Shown here piece by piece: positions 35,775-44,375 of a stretch of 64,000 nt of DNA. Both the position numbers and the translations under genes were made by a program. The stretch is taken from positions 558,001 through 622,000 of the forward strand of contig JAOSKU010000001.1 of the NCBI GenBank assembly GCA_027493445.1, given 5' to 3'. Position 1 is the stretch's first letter, and every line of letters begins with the position of its first letter. The DNA comes from Thermoleophilia bacterium. Its GTDB lineage: Bacteria > Actinomycetota > Thermoleophilia > RBG-16-64-13. Under the pieces are notes generated by a model. The model was not told the origin of the DNA. It saw nothing but the letters and a program-made list of their open reading frames with translations, and made no database searches.

Positions 35775-36857
35775 TCAGTAGGTGACGACCGGGCGGCCCA
35801 GGTCAGGCAGCACCGACCCAAGCCGCTCGGCGAGGTCGCCCGGCGCGGAGATGGCCGTAGCGTCCCCGTCGGAGACGTAGCGCAGCCCTGGACTATCCTT
35901 GAAGGTACGGATCATGTCGGACAGGGCTGTTCCCGTGACCTCGATCCGGGGGATGTGCAAGGGCTTGAATCTCGTGGAGAAGGGCGACGGGGCTGGGCCG
36001 CCGGCCACCTCGACCGCTCCCCGGTACGCGTACGTCTGCCCCTCGTGCTGACCGGAGGCCAGCAGAGCGTCGTCCTCGGGATACTCACCGAAGGGGATCG
36101 AGATCGTGTTCACCTGGTATCCGCCGCCCACGTAGTCCTCGAGGGTGGCCTTCGACACGGCCAGTTGTTTCGTGGCCTCCTCCCTGGTCGCTTTCTTCAG
36201 GTTGAGATGCGTGACCGTGTGGCTGCCTACCTCGTAGCCCCAGGACACCAATTGCTGGAGCTTCTCCTTCCGGCTTTCGGGCTGCCCGAACACGACCCGG
36301 TCGTCCGGCTGCACATCAAGCAGGATGAAGAAGGTGGCGCGGGAGGCCCAATCTCCCTCGGCCGCCGCCCGTTGCATGATGCCCACCGCGGAATCCGGGT
36401 CGAGGGTGCCGTCGTCCAGATAGCGGAATTGCCCGGGACTGGAGTCATCGAAGGTGAGCACCACCGGCGTCTTACCGGCCGGGACATCGATATCGCCCGC
36501 GACCAGGTCGCTCAAGTTGATGGGGTAGAAGCCCTCCGCCTTCAGGAGGGCGATGTCCTTGCGGAGATTCTCGGGAGTCCGGGTCCAACGCGACTCGCTG
36601 GGACCGATCAGGTGGTACTCGATGACCGGAATGAGGCCCATCTCATTGGCTCCGATGGCGGCTGCCCGTTCCGGGGTCATGGGGACCGCCACCCCCGTGG
36701 TCGAGGTGGCCTGCTCGCTGTGGTCGCCGGCCACTTCGCCCGACGCTGCACTCTTTCCCGGTCCGTCTCCCCCGAAGATGAGCCCGCCGCTCAGCCCGAG
36801 GACGGCCCCCAGGGCGAAAGCGAGGATGAGGAGACGGAAGACTTTGTCGTAGCGCAT
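35775..36857 (-). CDS. Polysaccharide deacetylase family protein
   Basis: Membrane-anchored (helix about residues 8-28, RLLILAFALGAVLGLSGGLIF) with an extracellular NodB-type carbohydrate esterase domain: TFDDSSPGQF (metal and catalytic Asp) and SHTVTH (metal His pair). 360 residues from ATG 36857; an upstream GTG would add 13. Likely deacetylates N-acetylated sugars of the wall or a surface polysaccharide. Divergently transcribed from the adjacent glycosidase-like gene with only 74 bases between. Confidence 0.86.
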   Translation of the reverse strand: MRYDKVFRLLILAFALGAVLGLSGGLIFGGDGPGKSAASGEVAGDHSEQATSTTGVAVPMTPERAAAIGANEMGLIPVIEYHLIGPSESRWTRTPENLRKDIALLKAEGFYPINLSDLVAGDIDVPAGKTPVVLTFDDSSPGQFRYLDDGTLDPDSAVGIMQRAAAEGDWASRATFFILLDVQPDDRVVFGQPESRKEKLQQLVSWGYEVGSHTVTHLNLKKATREEATKQLAVSKATLEDYVGGGYQVNTISIPFGEYPEDDALLASGQHEGQTYAYRGAVEVAGGPAPSPFSTRFKPLHIPRIEVTGTALSDMIRTFKDSPGLRYVSDGDATAISAPGDLAERLGSVLPDLGRPVVTY

Positions 36858-36931
36858 GATCCACGAAAGGTACCAGAAGCGGGCGGCCGGAACCACGTTC
36901 TGTCATGCCGGTTTGGTAGACTGTCGGAACG

Positions 36932-38176
36932 ATGAAAGGGTCATTCATCTCGCGTAGAAAGCGCAAGCGGGCCGCCGGGGTGACGGTGGCGGTCATCGCG
37001 ATGGGCACGGTGGTCGCCTTCCTCGCGGGCTTCTGGCTCTTCTGGATGCTCGGCAGCCGCGTGGCCGGAGGCGATGGCCTTGCTCTGCGCCTGCCCGGAG
37101 TGCATCTTCCGGGTGGGAGCGTGGAAGCGGCCATCGCTGCGGTTCCCTCCGACGACACACCTTTCGACCTCCCAGTGGTGGACATCGCAGGTTTTCGCGA
37201 CCTCTCCTACGTGCCGGTGAAAGGCATCCACCTCACCAGCTGGGCGGCGGGTTCGTCGAAGTTTCTGCCCGCGCAGCTGGAGCTGGCGGATGCCACAGAG
37301 ATCAACGCCATGGTCATCGATCTCAAGGAGGCGGACGGGTACGTGGCGTACGATTCCGATGTGTCGCTGGCCAACGAGCTCGAACTCGAGGAACTGCGCA
37401 TCAAAGACATCGATGAGCTGCTCGCCACGCTGCGCGAACACGGGATCGTGCCCATAGCGCGCATCGTGTGCTTCAAGGACCCGCTGCTGGCGGCGCGCAG
37501 ACCGGACCTCGCTGTGAAGGACAAGAACGGCGGCGTCTGGAAGGACCGCCAAGGCCGGGCCTACGTTAATCCCTACGACCGCCGGGTGTGGGAGTACCTG
37601 GTCGAGCTCGGGGAGGACGCCGCCGACCGCGGTTTCCGTGAAATCCAGTTCGATTATGTCCGTTTTCCCAGTGACGGTAAGATCTCCAATACGGTCTACC
37701 CGGACAAGGACGGCTCCATGGAGGACGCCATCGCCGGTTTCCTGGCCTTCGCCCGCGAGCGTCTCGCGAAGAAGGGCGTGTGGGTCTCGGCCGATGTCTT
37801 CGGGCTCACCGTCTACGTCAAGGACGATCTGGGCATCGGCCAGAAGATCGACAAAGTGGCCCGCAACGTGGACATCGTCTCACCGATGATCTACCCCTCA
37901 CACTACGAGACCGGATCATACGGGCAGAAGAGTCCGAACGCCGCACCCTACGAGATCATCACGGCGGCCATGAAAGATGCGGGCCGCCGCCTGGACGGCA
38001 CGGGAGCCATAGTCCGTCCCTGGCTCCAGGACTTCTCTCTAGACAACATGCCGCCCAAGTACGGGGTCGAGGAAGTGCGAGCCCAGATCCGGGCGGTCGA
38101 GGACCTGGGTTACAGGGAATGGATCTTGTGGGACCCCTCCGTCAGCTATACCGAGGGGGCCCTGGCTCGACAGTAG
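36932..38176 (+). CDS. Putative glycoside hydrolase (DUF4015/PF13200-type)
   Basis: 414 residues: basic N-terminus, signal anchor (about 16-42), then a TIM-barrel-like domain beginning VKGIHLTSWAAGS and containing IQFDYVRFPSDG and VSADVFGLTV, signatures of the DUF4015 putative glycosyl hydrolase family. Acts outside the cell; substrate unknown. The neighbouring deacetylase suggests a shared polysaccharide target. Confidence 0.84.
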   Translation: MKGSFISRRKRKRAAGVTVAVIAMGTVVAFLAGFWLFWMLGSRVAGGDGLALRLPGVHLPGGSVEAAIAAVPSDDTPFDLPVVDIAGFRDLSYVPVKGIHLTSWAAGSSKFLPAQLELADATEINAMVIDLKEADGYVAYDSDVSLANELELEELRIKDIDELLATLREHGIVPIARIVCFKDPLLAARRPDLAVKDKNGGVWKDRQGRAYVNPYDRRVWEYLVELGEDAADRGFREIQFDYVRFPSDGKISNTVYPDKDGSMEDAIAGFLAFARERLAKKGVWVSADVFGLTVYVKDDLGIGQKIDKVARNVDIVSPMIYPSHYETGSYGQKSPNAAPYEIITAAMKDAGRRLDGTGAIVRPWLQDFSLDNMPPKYGVEEVRAQIRAVEDLGYREWILWDPSVSYTEGALARQ

Positions 38177-38217
38177 CCCGAGACCCAGGAGTAACGGCGG
38201 CAGTGGGCGGCCTTCGC

Positions 38218-38724
38218 TCAATGGAAAGTCGACGCCGGCACATTCTCGGGCGGCGAACCGACCACAGGGAGATCGAGGCTGAGAGCCACCTCGTCGCAGT
38301 CGGGGAAGTGAATGCAGTGGACGCACTCGTGCCAGATCTTATGGGGCAGGTCCGATTTTTCCACCCGGTGGAAGCCAAGCTTCCGAAAGAACTCCTCGAC
38401 GAATGTCAGGACGAAGACCCGACGGGCGCCAAGGACCTCGGCCTCGGCCAGCGCCATCTCCACGAGCCGACGGCCGATCCCACGCCCCTTGGCCGAGTCC
38501 GCCACAGCCAGCGAGCGTACCTCGGCCAGATCGGCCCAAGCCACGTGGAGGGCCACGCACCCCACGATCTCGTCTCCATTCACGGCTACCGTGTAGTCCC
38601 TCAGCTGCTCGTAGAGGGCGGTCAGCGAGCGTGGGAGCATCAGTCCTTGTCCAGCATAGTCGTTGATGAGCCTCTGAACGTGGGGGACGTCGCGGATGAG
38701 GGCCTTCCGGGTGTCGATCGGCAC
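38218..38724 (-). CDS. argA: GNAT N-acetyltransferase, short ArgA (N-acetylglutamate synthase)-like
   Basis: 168 residues starting MPIDTRKALIRDVPHVQRLI; acetyl-CoA motif GRGIGRRL; conserved MLPRSLTALYEQLRDY, ALHVAWADLAEVRSLAV and C-terminal LPHKIWHECVHCIHFPDCDE. This pattern fits the short, Mycobacterium-type N-acetylglutamate synthases rather than generic GNAT proteins. GTG at 38724 after AGGAAGGA. It would supply N-acetylglutamate for arginine synthesis; no arg cluster is nearby, so the gene name is an inference. Confidence 0.72.
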   Translation of the reverse strand: MPIDTRKALIRDVPHVQRLINDYAGQGLMLPRSLTALYEQLRDYTVAVNGDEIVGCVALHVAWADLAEVRSLAVADSAKGRGIGRRLVEMALAEAEVLGARRVFVLTFVEEFFRKLGFHRVEKSDLPHKIWHECVHCIHFPDCDEVALSLDLPVVGSPPENVPASTFH

Positions 38725-38929
38725 TGTGTCCTTCCTGTGTCGGGCAGGGGATGGTTCATTGTAGCCCACCGCTGCGAGCCCGGATGGGCAACAGGCGAGG
38801 GGCGGACTCAGCGCGCCTGGGTGCGCGGACGTCAGCCGTGGCCGCCGGCCTCGTCGGGGCCGGGAGGGCATGCCTGCCGTAGAATACGGCCGCACAAGCA
38901 GCCGAAACGACCAGACGGGGAGGGTCGAC

Positions 38930-39337
38930 GTGAGCGTTCCGCAGATCTCGGTCTTCGTGGAGAACAAGAAGGGGCGAGTGGCCGAGGTGGTGAAGACACT
39001 CGGCCGGGCCGGTTTCTCGATCTCCGGCTTCTCGGTGGCCGATGTGAGCGACTACGGCATCGTCCGGCTGCTGGTGGAACGGGGAGATGAGGCTCACCGG
39101 CTCCTCGAGGAGAAGGGCTTCACCACGGTGGTCAATGACGTGGTTGCCATCGCGCTCAACAACGTCCCCGGTGCCCTGGCCGCCGCTCTTGGTGCTCTGG
39201 CCGAAAGCGGTTTCGACGCCGAGTACATGTACCTCACCGCCGACCGCTCGGTGGTCGTGAAAGTTGACGACGTCGCCGCCGTGGAGCGTACTCTGACGGC
39301 CCGCGGGTTCCGCCTCTTACAGTTGGCTAGCTATTGA
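38930..39337 (+). CDS. Tandem ACT-domain protein
   Basis: 135 residues made of two ACT domains (about 3-68 and 70-135), with QISVFVENKKGRVAEVVKTL at the start. ACT domains bind amino acids; stand-alone tandem forms are often encoded beside phenylacetate-CoA ligase and amino-acid uptake genes. GTG at 38930 after GGGGAGG. Lies directly upstream of the liv-paaK operon but is separated from it by a promoter. Confidence 0.85.
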   Translation: MSVPQISVFVENKKGRVAEVVKTLGRAGFSISGFSVADVSDYGIVRLLVERGDEAHRLLEEKGFTTVVNDVVAIALNNVPGALAAALGALAESGFDAEYMYLTADRSVVVKVDDVAAVERTLTARGFRLLQLASY

Positions 39338-39363
39338 CTGTACATCCGACCAGGGCTTATGAT
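39334..39363 (+). promoter_or_regulatory. Sigma70-type promoter of the liv operon
   Basis: TTGACT (39334-39339), 18-base spacer, TATGAT (39358-39363). The -35 box overlaps the end of the ACT gene. Transcription near 39370 would give a leader of about 250 bases before livJ. Confidence 0.68.
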
Positions 39364-39619
39364 GGCCCGAGGACTTTGAGGACTGGCCCGCTGCGCACGC
39401 ACAGCGTAGATGTTCCGAAGGGTAAGGGGGCTTCCCCCGGTGGCGGGTGGCCAGTATAGTTGAGCCCCCGCGTCGTCTACGGTGGGGCCCGTGCAGTCCG
39501 AGAGGCGTCTCGCCGTTTGGCGAGCCGGAGAGAGGGGGTGCGGCCAAGCGACGACGGTGGAGTCTGCACGTCATGAAGCAGTTCCGAGAAGGTTGTTACC
39601 ATCGAAGGGGGATCCACTC
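39364..39619 (+). other. Long leader of livJ, no recognised riboswitch
   Basis: Holds a small perfect hairpin CTCGCC-GTTT-GGCGAG near 39510 and GC-rich complementary stretches (GGGGGC/GCCCCC-type). A second TATAGT near 39454 could be another -10. No known aptamer core identified. The gene start is supported by AAGGGGG at about 39605. Confidence 0.4.
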
Positions 39620-40864
39620 ATGAAGCATCGATACCTGGTCTACCTCGCGGTTGCCTTGGCGCTCGTGGCTGCGTTGATTGGCGCCGTCGGCTGCGGCGGA
39701 GACGAGACCACGACCACCACGGTCGAGCCGGCCTCGACCGAGACCACGGCTCCGGCTAGCACCGAGACTACGGCAACCGGTCCCTCCGGCGAGCCGGTCA
39801 TCATCGGAGCGGTCGTCTCGGCTACGGGGCCGGCTTCGCCTCTGGGTGAGCCGGAGAAGGCCACGCTTCTGATGATGGAGAAGCAGGTCAACGACGCGGG
39901 TGGCATCCTGGGCCGTCCCCTCAAGGTCATCATCGAGGATGACCAGTCCGATCCCCAGAACGCGGTCACGGCCGCCCAGAAGCTGATCCAGCAGGACAAG
40001 GTCGTCGCCATCGTGGGACCGTCGATCTCGCCCTCTGCCTTGGCCATGAAACCCATCACGAACCAGGCGAAGATCCCACAGCTGGCCATGGCGGCCGCCA
40101 ACGCCATCACCGATGAGCCCCCGATCGACTGGATGTGGCGCACACCGCCGAAGGACGCCCTCGCCGCCGCCAAGGCGCTGAGCTACGTCTCCGAGACGCT
40201 GAAGCTGACCAAGGTGGCCGTCCTGCACGACGAGAACGCCTTCGGCGCTTCGGGCCTGGCCGAGATCGAGAAGACCGCCCCGGACTGGGGAATTGAGATC
40301 GTGGCCAAGGAGTCGTACAAGACCGACGAGACCGACCTCACGGCTCAGCTGAACAAGATCAAGGGGGCCAATCCCGAGGTGCTCGTGGTCTGGGGCACCA
40401 ACCCGGGTCCCGCCGTGGCCGCCAAGAACATGAAGCAACTCGGCATGGACATCCCTTACGTGGGCAGCCACGGTATCGCCAACAAGACGTTCATCGACTT
40501 GGCCGGCGATGCCGCCGAGGGCGTCGTTTTCCCGGCCGGCAAGCTGCTTGTACCTTCGTCGATCGTGGATCCGCAGCAGAAGGCGGTCGTCGATCAGTTC
40601 GCGGCCGCGTATGAAGCGGTCGTCGGGTCGCCGCCACCCACCTTCGCGGGGCATGCATTCGACGCCCTGGGCCTGCTGCTGAGCGCCATCGACACGGCTC
40701 AGAGCACCGACGCAGCTGCCATCCAAACGGCTCTCAACGAGACTACGGGGTTCACCGGCCCCGACGGCGTCTACAACTACACGCCCACGAACCACGACGG
40801 TCTATCCATCGACGACATGATCGTGGTGAAGATCGAGGGCGGCTCCTGGGTGCTCGCGGAGTAA
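39620..40864 (+). CDS. livJ: Branched-chain amino-acid-type ABC transporter, substrate-binding lipoprotein
   Basis: Lipoprotein signal peptide with lipobox AVGC (Cys25), a Thr/Ser-rich linker (about residues 29-53) and a type I periplasmic-binding fold (PF13458-like): IIGAVVSATGPASPLGE, EDDQSDPQNAVTAAQKL and GHAFDALGLLLSAI. 414 residues. Captures the substrate outside and delivers it to LivHM. Family ligands include Leu/Ile/Val, amides, and aromatic acids; the linked PaaK makes an acid substrate plausible. Confidence 0.9.
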   Translation: MKHRYLVYLAVALALVAALIGAVGCGGDETTTTTVEPASTETTAPASTETTATGPSGEPVIIGAVVSATGPASPLGEPEKATLLMMEKQVNDAGGILGRPLKVIIEDDQSDPQNAVTAAQKLIQQDKVVAIVGPSISPSALAMKPITNQAKIPQLAMAAANAITDEPPIDWMWRTPPKDALAAAKALSYVSETLKLTKVAVLHDENAFGASGLAEIEKTAPDWGIEIVAKESYKTDETDLTAQLNKIKGANPEVLVVWGTNPGPAVAAKNMKQLGMDIPYVGSHGIANKTFIDLAGDAAEGVVFPAGKLLVPSSIVDPQQKAVVDQFAAAYEAVVGSPPPTFAGHAFDALGLLLSAIDTAQSTDAAAIQTALNETTGFTGPDGVYNYTPTNHDGLSIDDMIVVKIEGGSWVLAE

Positions 40865-40882
40865 CCCTGGACGCTGGCTTGT

Positions 40883-40909
40883 CGACGGCGGCCCGCAGGG
40901 CCGCCGTCG
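40883..40909 (+). terminator. Attenuator hairpin between livJ and livH
   Basis: Perfect 12-bp stem CGACGGCGGCCC/GGGCCGCCGTCG with GCA loop, then a pyrimidine-rich CCTCTTCTTTCTC tract. Its position fits partial termination that keeps binding-protein mRNA in excess. Confidence 0.65.
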
Positions 40910-40940
40910 CCTCTTCTTTCTCGCCGACAGCGGGGGAACC

Positions 40941-41828
40941 GTGACATTCGAGCAGCTCCTGCAATACGTAGCCAGCGGGTTGACGAACGGCAGCATCTAC
41001 GCCCTGACCGCCCTGGGCTTCACCCTCATCTACAACGCCACCGACATCATCAACTTCGCCCAGGGCGAGTTCGTAATGCTGGGAGGGCTCTCTGCGGTCA
41101 GCCTGCACGAAGCGGGGGCTCCACTGCCCGTGGCGTTCGCCGGAGCGGTGCTGACGGTGACGGTCGTCGGTATTCTGTTCGAGCTCTTGGCCATCCGGCC
41201 CCTCCTCCGCTCGGGGGTGCTTACGCAAATCATCGTAACCGTGGGGGCTTCGCTGGCCTTTCGTACGGGGGCATTGATGATCTGGGGACGGGACGCCCGT
41301 CCTCTCCCGTCCTTCTCCGGGGAGACACCTGTCCGCCTCCTGGGCGCCACCTTCAACAGGCAGACCATTTGGGTCTTCGGGCTCACGCTGGTAATCGTGG
41401 TGGCGCTCCAGCTCTTCTACAGGAGGACACTGACCGGCAAGGCGGTGCGAGCCTGCTCCATCAACCCCATGGCCGCCCGCTTGATGGGGGTGTCGTACTC
41501 CCGAGTGGTGCTGTTGAGCTTCGCCGTGAGCGCGGCGATCTCCGCGGCCGGGGGGGTCATGATCACGCCGGCCAGCTTCATGAGCTACGCCTCCGGCAGC
41601 CTGATCGGCCTCAAGGGTTTCGCGGCGGCCATCCTGGGCGGTCTGGGCAACCCCCTGGGAGCCGTGATCGGTGGGCTCCTGCTGGGCATCATCGAGGCCC
41701 TGAGTGTGGGGCTGCTTCCGGGAGGCTCTTCGGGTTATAAGGACGGCGTTGCCTTCCTGATCCTCGTCCTGGTCCTGTTTGCCCGTCCACAAGGGCTCAT
41801 GGGCGGCAGGATCGTCGACAAGGCGTGA
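40941..41828 (+). CDS. livH: Branched-chain amino-acid-type ABC transporter permease LivH
   Basis: 295 residues, about eight membrane helices; YALTALGFTLIYNATDIINFAQGEF is typical of LivH. GTG at 40941 after GCGGGGGAA. It pairs with LivM to form the channel. Its end overlaps the livM start (GTGA). Confidence 0.93.
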   Translation: MTFEQLLQYVASGLTNGSIYALTALGFTLIYNATDIINFAQGEFVMLGGLSAVSLHEAGAPLPVAFAGAVLTVTVVGILFELLAIRPLLRSGVLTQIIVTVGASLAFRTGALMIWGRDARPLPSFSGETPVRLLGATFNRQTIWVFGLTLVIVVALQLFYRRTLTGKAVRACSINPMAARLMGVSYSRVVLLSFAVSAAISAAGGVMITPASFMSYASGSLIGLKGFAAAILGGLGNPLGAVIGGLLLGIIEALSVGLLPGGSSGYKDGVAFLILVLVLFARPQGLMGGRIVDKA

Positions 41829-42868
41829 GGCCGATGGTCGCCTTCCTGCGCAGGCACGTTGCTTTTCTGGCGTTCGCCGTGGTGATGATGGGCCTGCCGT
41901 TCTTCACCAGCAACACCTACTACCTGTCGGTGCTGGCCTTCACCGCCACCCGGCTTATGACCTCCCTGGGTCTGAACCTGCTCATGGGCCAGGCCGGGCA
42001 GATCTCCTTGGGTCACGCTGCTTTCGTGGGTATGGGCGCCTACGGCTCGGCCATCCTGACCACCCGCTTCGGCATGAACCCCTGGCTGGCCATGGTCGTC
42101 GCGGCGGTGGTGGCCGCGGTCGTGGCGGGAATCATCGGGATTCCCACCACCAAGCTCAAGGGCCATTACTTGGCCATGGCGACGCTGGGTTTCGGCGAGA
42201 TCGTTCTCATACTCTTGATCCAGGTGAAGAGCATCACCAAAGGGACCGACGGCATCACCGGCATCCCCTCGCTGGCGATTGGGAACCTCGTGTTCACGCA
42301 GTACAACCCCAGAGCGATGCACCTGCTGCTGTGGGGTGTGGCCCTCCTGATGCTGCGCATGTCCTTGAATCTGGCCGACTCCCGCGTCGGCCGGGCGCTC
42401 AAAGGTCTGCACCGAGCGGAGGTAGCTGCCACCTCCCTGGGGGTGGACGCCACCTTCCACAAGGTGCAGGCGTTCATGATATCAGCCGTCTTTGCCAGCA
42501 TCGCCGGCAGCTTCACGGCCCACTATGTGCAGTACATCAGCCCAGGCAGCTTCACCCTCACGTTTTCGGTGTTGCTGGTGACCGGGGTGGTCATTGGTGG
42601 TCTGGGTTCCATTTGGGGCGCCGTGTGGGGTACGCTCGTCATGATGATCTTGCCCGAATACCTCAAGCAGTACGAGGATGCCACGAACCTGGTCTTCGGG
42701 ATCCTGGTCATCGTTATCATGATCTTCCTCCCCGGGGGCCTGGTCAGCTTGGGCTCGGCGCTCGGCAAGCTGCGCACCCGCGTCGGAGGCCGCGACCGAC
42801 GGGCGGCCGACACAAGCGATCCAGGCTCCCTTGAAGGTAACGCCCGGCGCCCTGGGGGTGCGGCCTGA
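41825..42868 (+). CDS. livM: Branched-chain amino-acid-type ABC transporter permease LivM
   Basis: 347 residues with about nine hydrophobic segments; LGLNLLMGQAGQISLGHAAF and YLAMATLGFGEIV are LivM signatures. GTG overlaps livH. The C-terminus after the last helix is a charged tail. The stop overlaps the livG start. Confidence 0.93.
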   Translation: MRPMVAFLRRHVAFLAFAVVMMGLPFFTSNTYYLSVLAFTATRLMTSLGLNLLMGQAGQISLGHAAFVGMGAYGSAILTTRFGMNPWLAMVVAAVVAAVVAGIIGIPTTKLKGHYLAMATLGFGEIVLILLIQVKSITKGTDGITGIPSLAIGNLVFTQYNPRAMHLLLWGVALLMLRMSLNLADSRVGRALKGLHRAEVAATSLGVDATFHKVQAFMISAVFASIAGSFTAHYVQYISPGSFTLTFSVLLVTGVVIGGLGSIWGAVWGTLVMMILPEYLKQYEDATNLVFGILVIVIMIFLPGGLVSLGSALGKLRTRVGGRDRRAADTSDPGSLEGNARRPGGAA

Positions 42869-43632
42869 TGCCAATCCTGAAGGTCGAGGCCGTCACCAAG
42901 CGGTTCGGCGGGCTCGAGGCTCTGCGGGACGTCACCTTCTCGCTGTACGATGGGCAGATCAAGGCGCTCATCGGCCCAAACGGAGCAGGCAAGACCACCC
43001 TCTTCAATCTCATGTCGGGGATGGACCGCCCAACCGCGGGCCACATCTATTTCGGCGGTAAGGACATCGGTAGGCTGGCGCCCCACCAGGCCAGCCGTCT
43101 GGGGGTGGGCCGGACCTTCCAGCACAGCAAGGTCTTCGACGACCTGTCCGTGCTCGACAACGTCAAGGTCGGCCGGCACGCCAAGAGTACCGCGGGCCTG
43201 CTCTCGGCGTTCTTTACTCTCCCGCGGCATCGCCGCGACGAGCGTTCTATCTCCGAGCACGCGTACCATGCCCTGCGCCGGGTGGGGCTGGAAGCCAAGG
43301 CGGAAGAACCGGCCGGTGGCCTGCCCATGGGGGAGCGGCACGTGCTCGAGATCGCCCGGGCGCTCGCCACGGAGCCGCGCGTGCTCTTGCTCGACGAGCC
43401 GGCGGCCGGTCTGAACAACGAGGAGACCGATCAACTGGCCGAGTCTGTCCGTCGCATCCGCGACCAGGGGATCACGGTGTTGCTGGTGGAGCATGACATG
43501 GGGTTCGTCATGGATATCTCAGACGAGGTGGTCGTGCTCGACTACGGCCGCAAGATCGCCGAAGGTCCTCCGCTGATGATCCAGAACGACGAGGAAGTCA
43601 TCCGGGCCTATCTGGGAGAGGACCTGAACTGA
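42868..43632 (+). CDS. livG: Branched-chain amino-acid-type ABC transporter ATPase LivG
   Basis: 254 residues; Walker A GPNGAGKTT, signature LPMGERHVLEIARAL (the usual LivG variant instead of LSGGQ), Walker B LLLDEPAAGLN and switch EHDMGFV. ATG overlaps livM stop; one-base overlap with livF. Confidence 0.94.
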   Translation: MPILKVEAVTKRFGGLEALRDVTFSLYDGQIKALIGPNGAGKTTLFNLMSGMDRPTAGHIYFGGKDIGRLAPHQASRLGVGRTFQHSKVFDDLSVLDNVKVGRHAKSTAGLLSAFFTLPRHRRDERSISEHAYHALRRVGLEAKAEEPAGGLPMGERHVLEIARALATEPRVLLLDEPAAGLNNEETDQLAESVRRIRDQGITVLLVEHDMGFVMDISDEVVVLDYGRKIAEGPPLMIQNDEEVIRAYLGEDLN

Positions 43633-44375
43633 TGCTGAAGCTGCAGGGAATCAGAGCCGGATACGGTCGAATCGAGGTGCTGCACGGCATCGAGTGCACC
43701 GTGGGAGACGGTGAGATCGTGACGGTGGTGGGTGCCAACGGAGCCGGCAAGAGCACGCTCCTGAAGACGGTCTCCGGGATCCTGGGGATCTGGTCGGGCA
43801 CCATAGAGCTGGGGAGTACGGCCATCCACAAGAAGAGCGTGGAGCGCATCGCTTCGCTCGGAGTGGTGCAGATCCCCGAAGGCCGCCAGCTTTTCGGCCC
43901 CCTGACGGTGGAGGAGAATCTCGAACTGGGGGGCTACGCCAAGAGACGTTCGGGGCGAAAGGCCCACGCAAAGCTCGAAGAGGTCTACGAGCTCTTCCCC
44001 CGCCTCCGCGAGAGGCGCCGGCAGCAGGCGGGCACCCTTTCGGGGGGGGAGCAGCAGATGCTCGCCATCGGGCGGGCCCTCATGGCCGAGCCCCGCGTTC
44101 TCCTGCTCGACGAGCCTTCCATGGGTCTGGCGCCCCTGATCGTCAAGGAGATCTTCACCATCCTGGGTGAGCTGAACCAGCGCGGTCTGGGTATGCTGCT
44201 GGTCGAACAGGACGCCCGGCTGGCTCTGAGTCTGGCGCACCGAGGTCTGGTGCTCGAGCGGGGTACGGTGGTCCTCGAGGACACGGGGCAGGCCCTCTTG
44301 AACAATCCGGACGTACAGGCTATCTACTTTGGCCAGCACGGTGGCCGCCGCGACTCGAGGACGGAGAGCGCATGA
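43632..44375 (+). CDS. livF: Branched-chain amino-acid-type ABC transporter ATPase LivF
   Basis: 247 residues; Walker A GANGAGKST, signature LSGGEQQMLAIGRAL, Walker B LLLDEPSMGLAP. Second ATPase of the importer. Stop overlaps the paaK ATG, suggesting coordinated expression of uptake and CoA activation. Confidence 0.94.
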   Translation: MLKLQGIRAGYGRIEVLHGIECTVGDGEIVTVVGANGAGKSTLLKTVSGILGIWSGTIELGSTAIHKKSVERIASLGVVQIPEGRQLFGPLTVEENLELGGYAKRRSGRKAHAKLEEVYELFPRLRERRRQQAGTLSGGEQQMLAIGRALMAEPRVLLLDEPSMGLAPLIVKEIFTILGELNQRGLGMLLVEQDARLALSLAHRGLVLERGTVVLEDTGQALLNNPDVQAIYFGQHGGRRDSRTESA

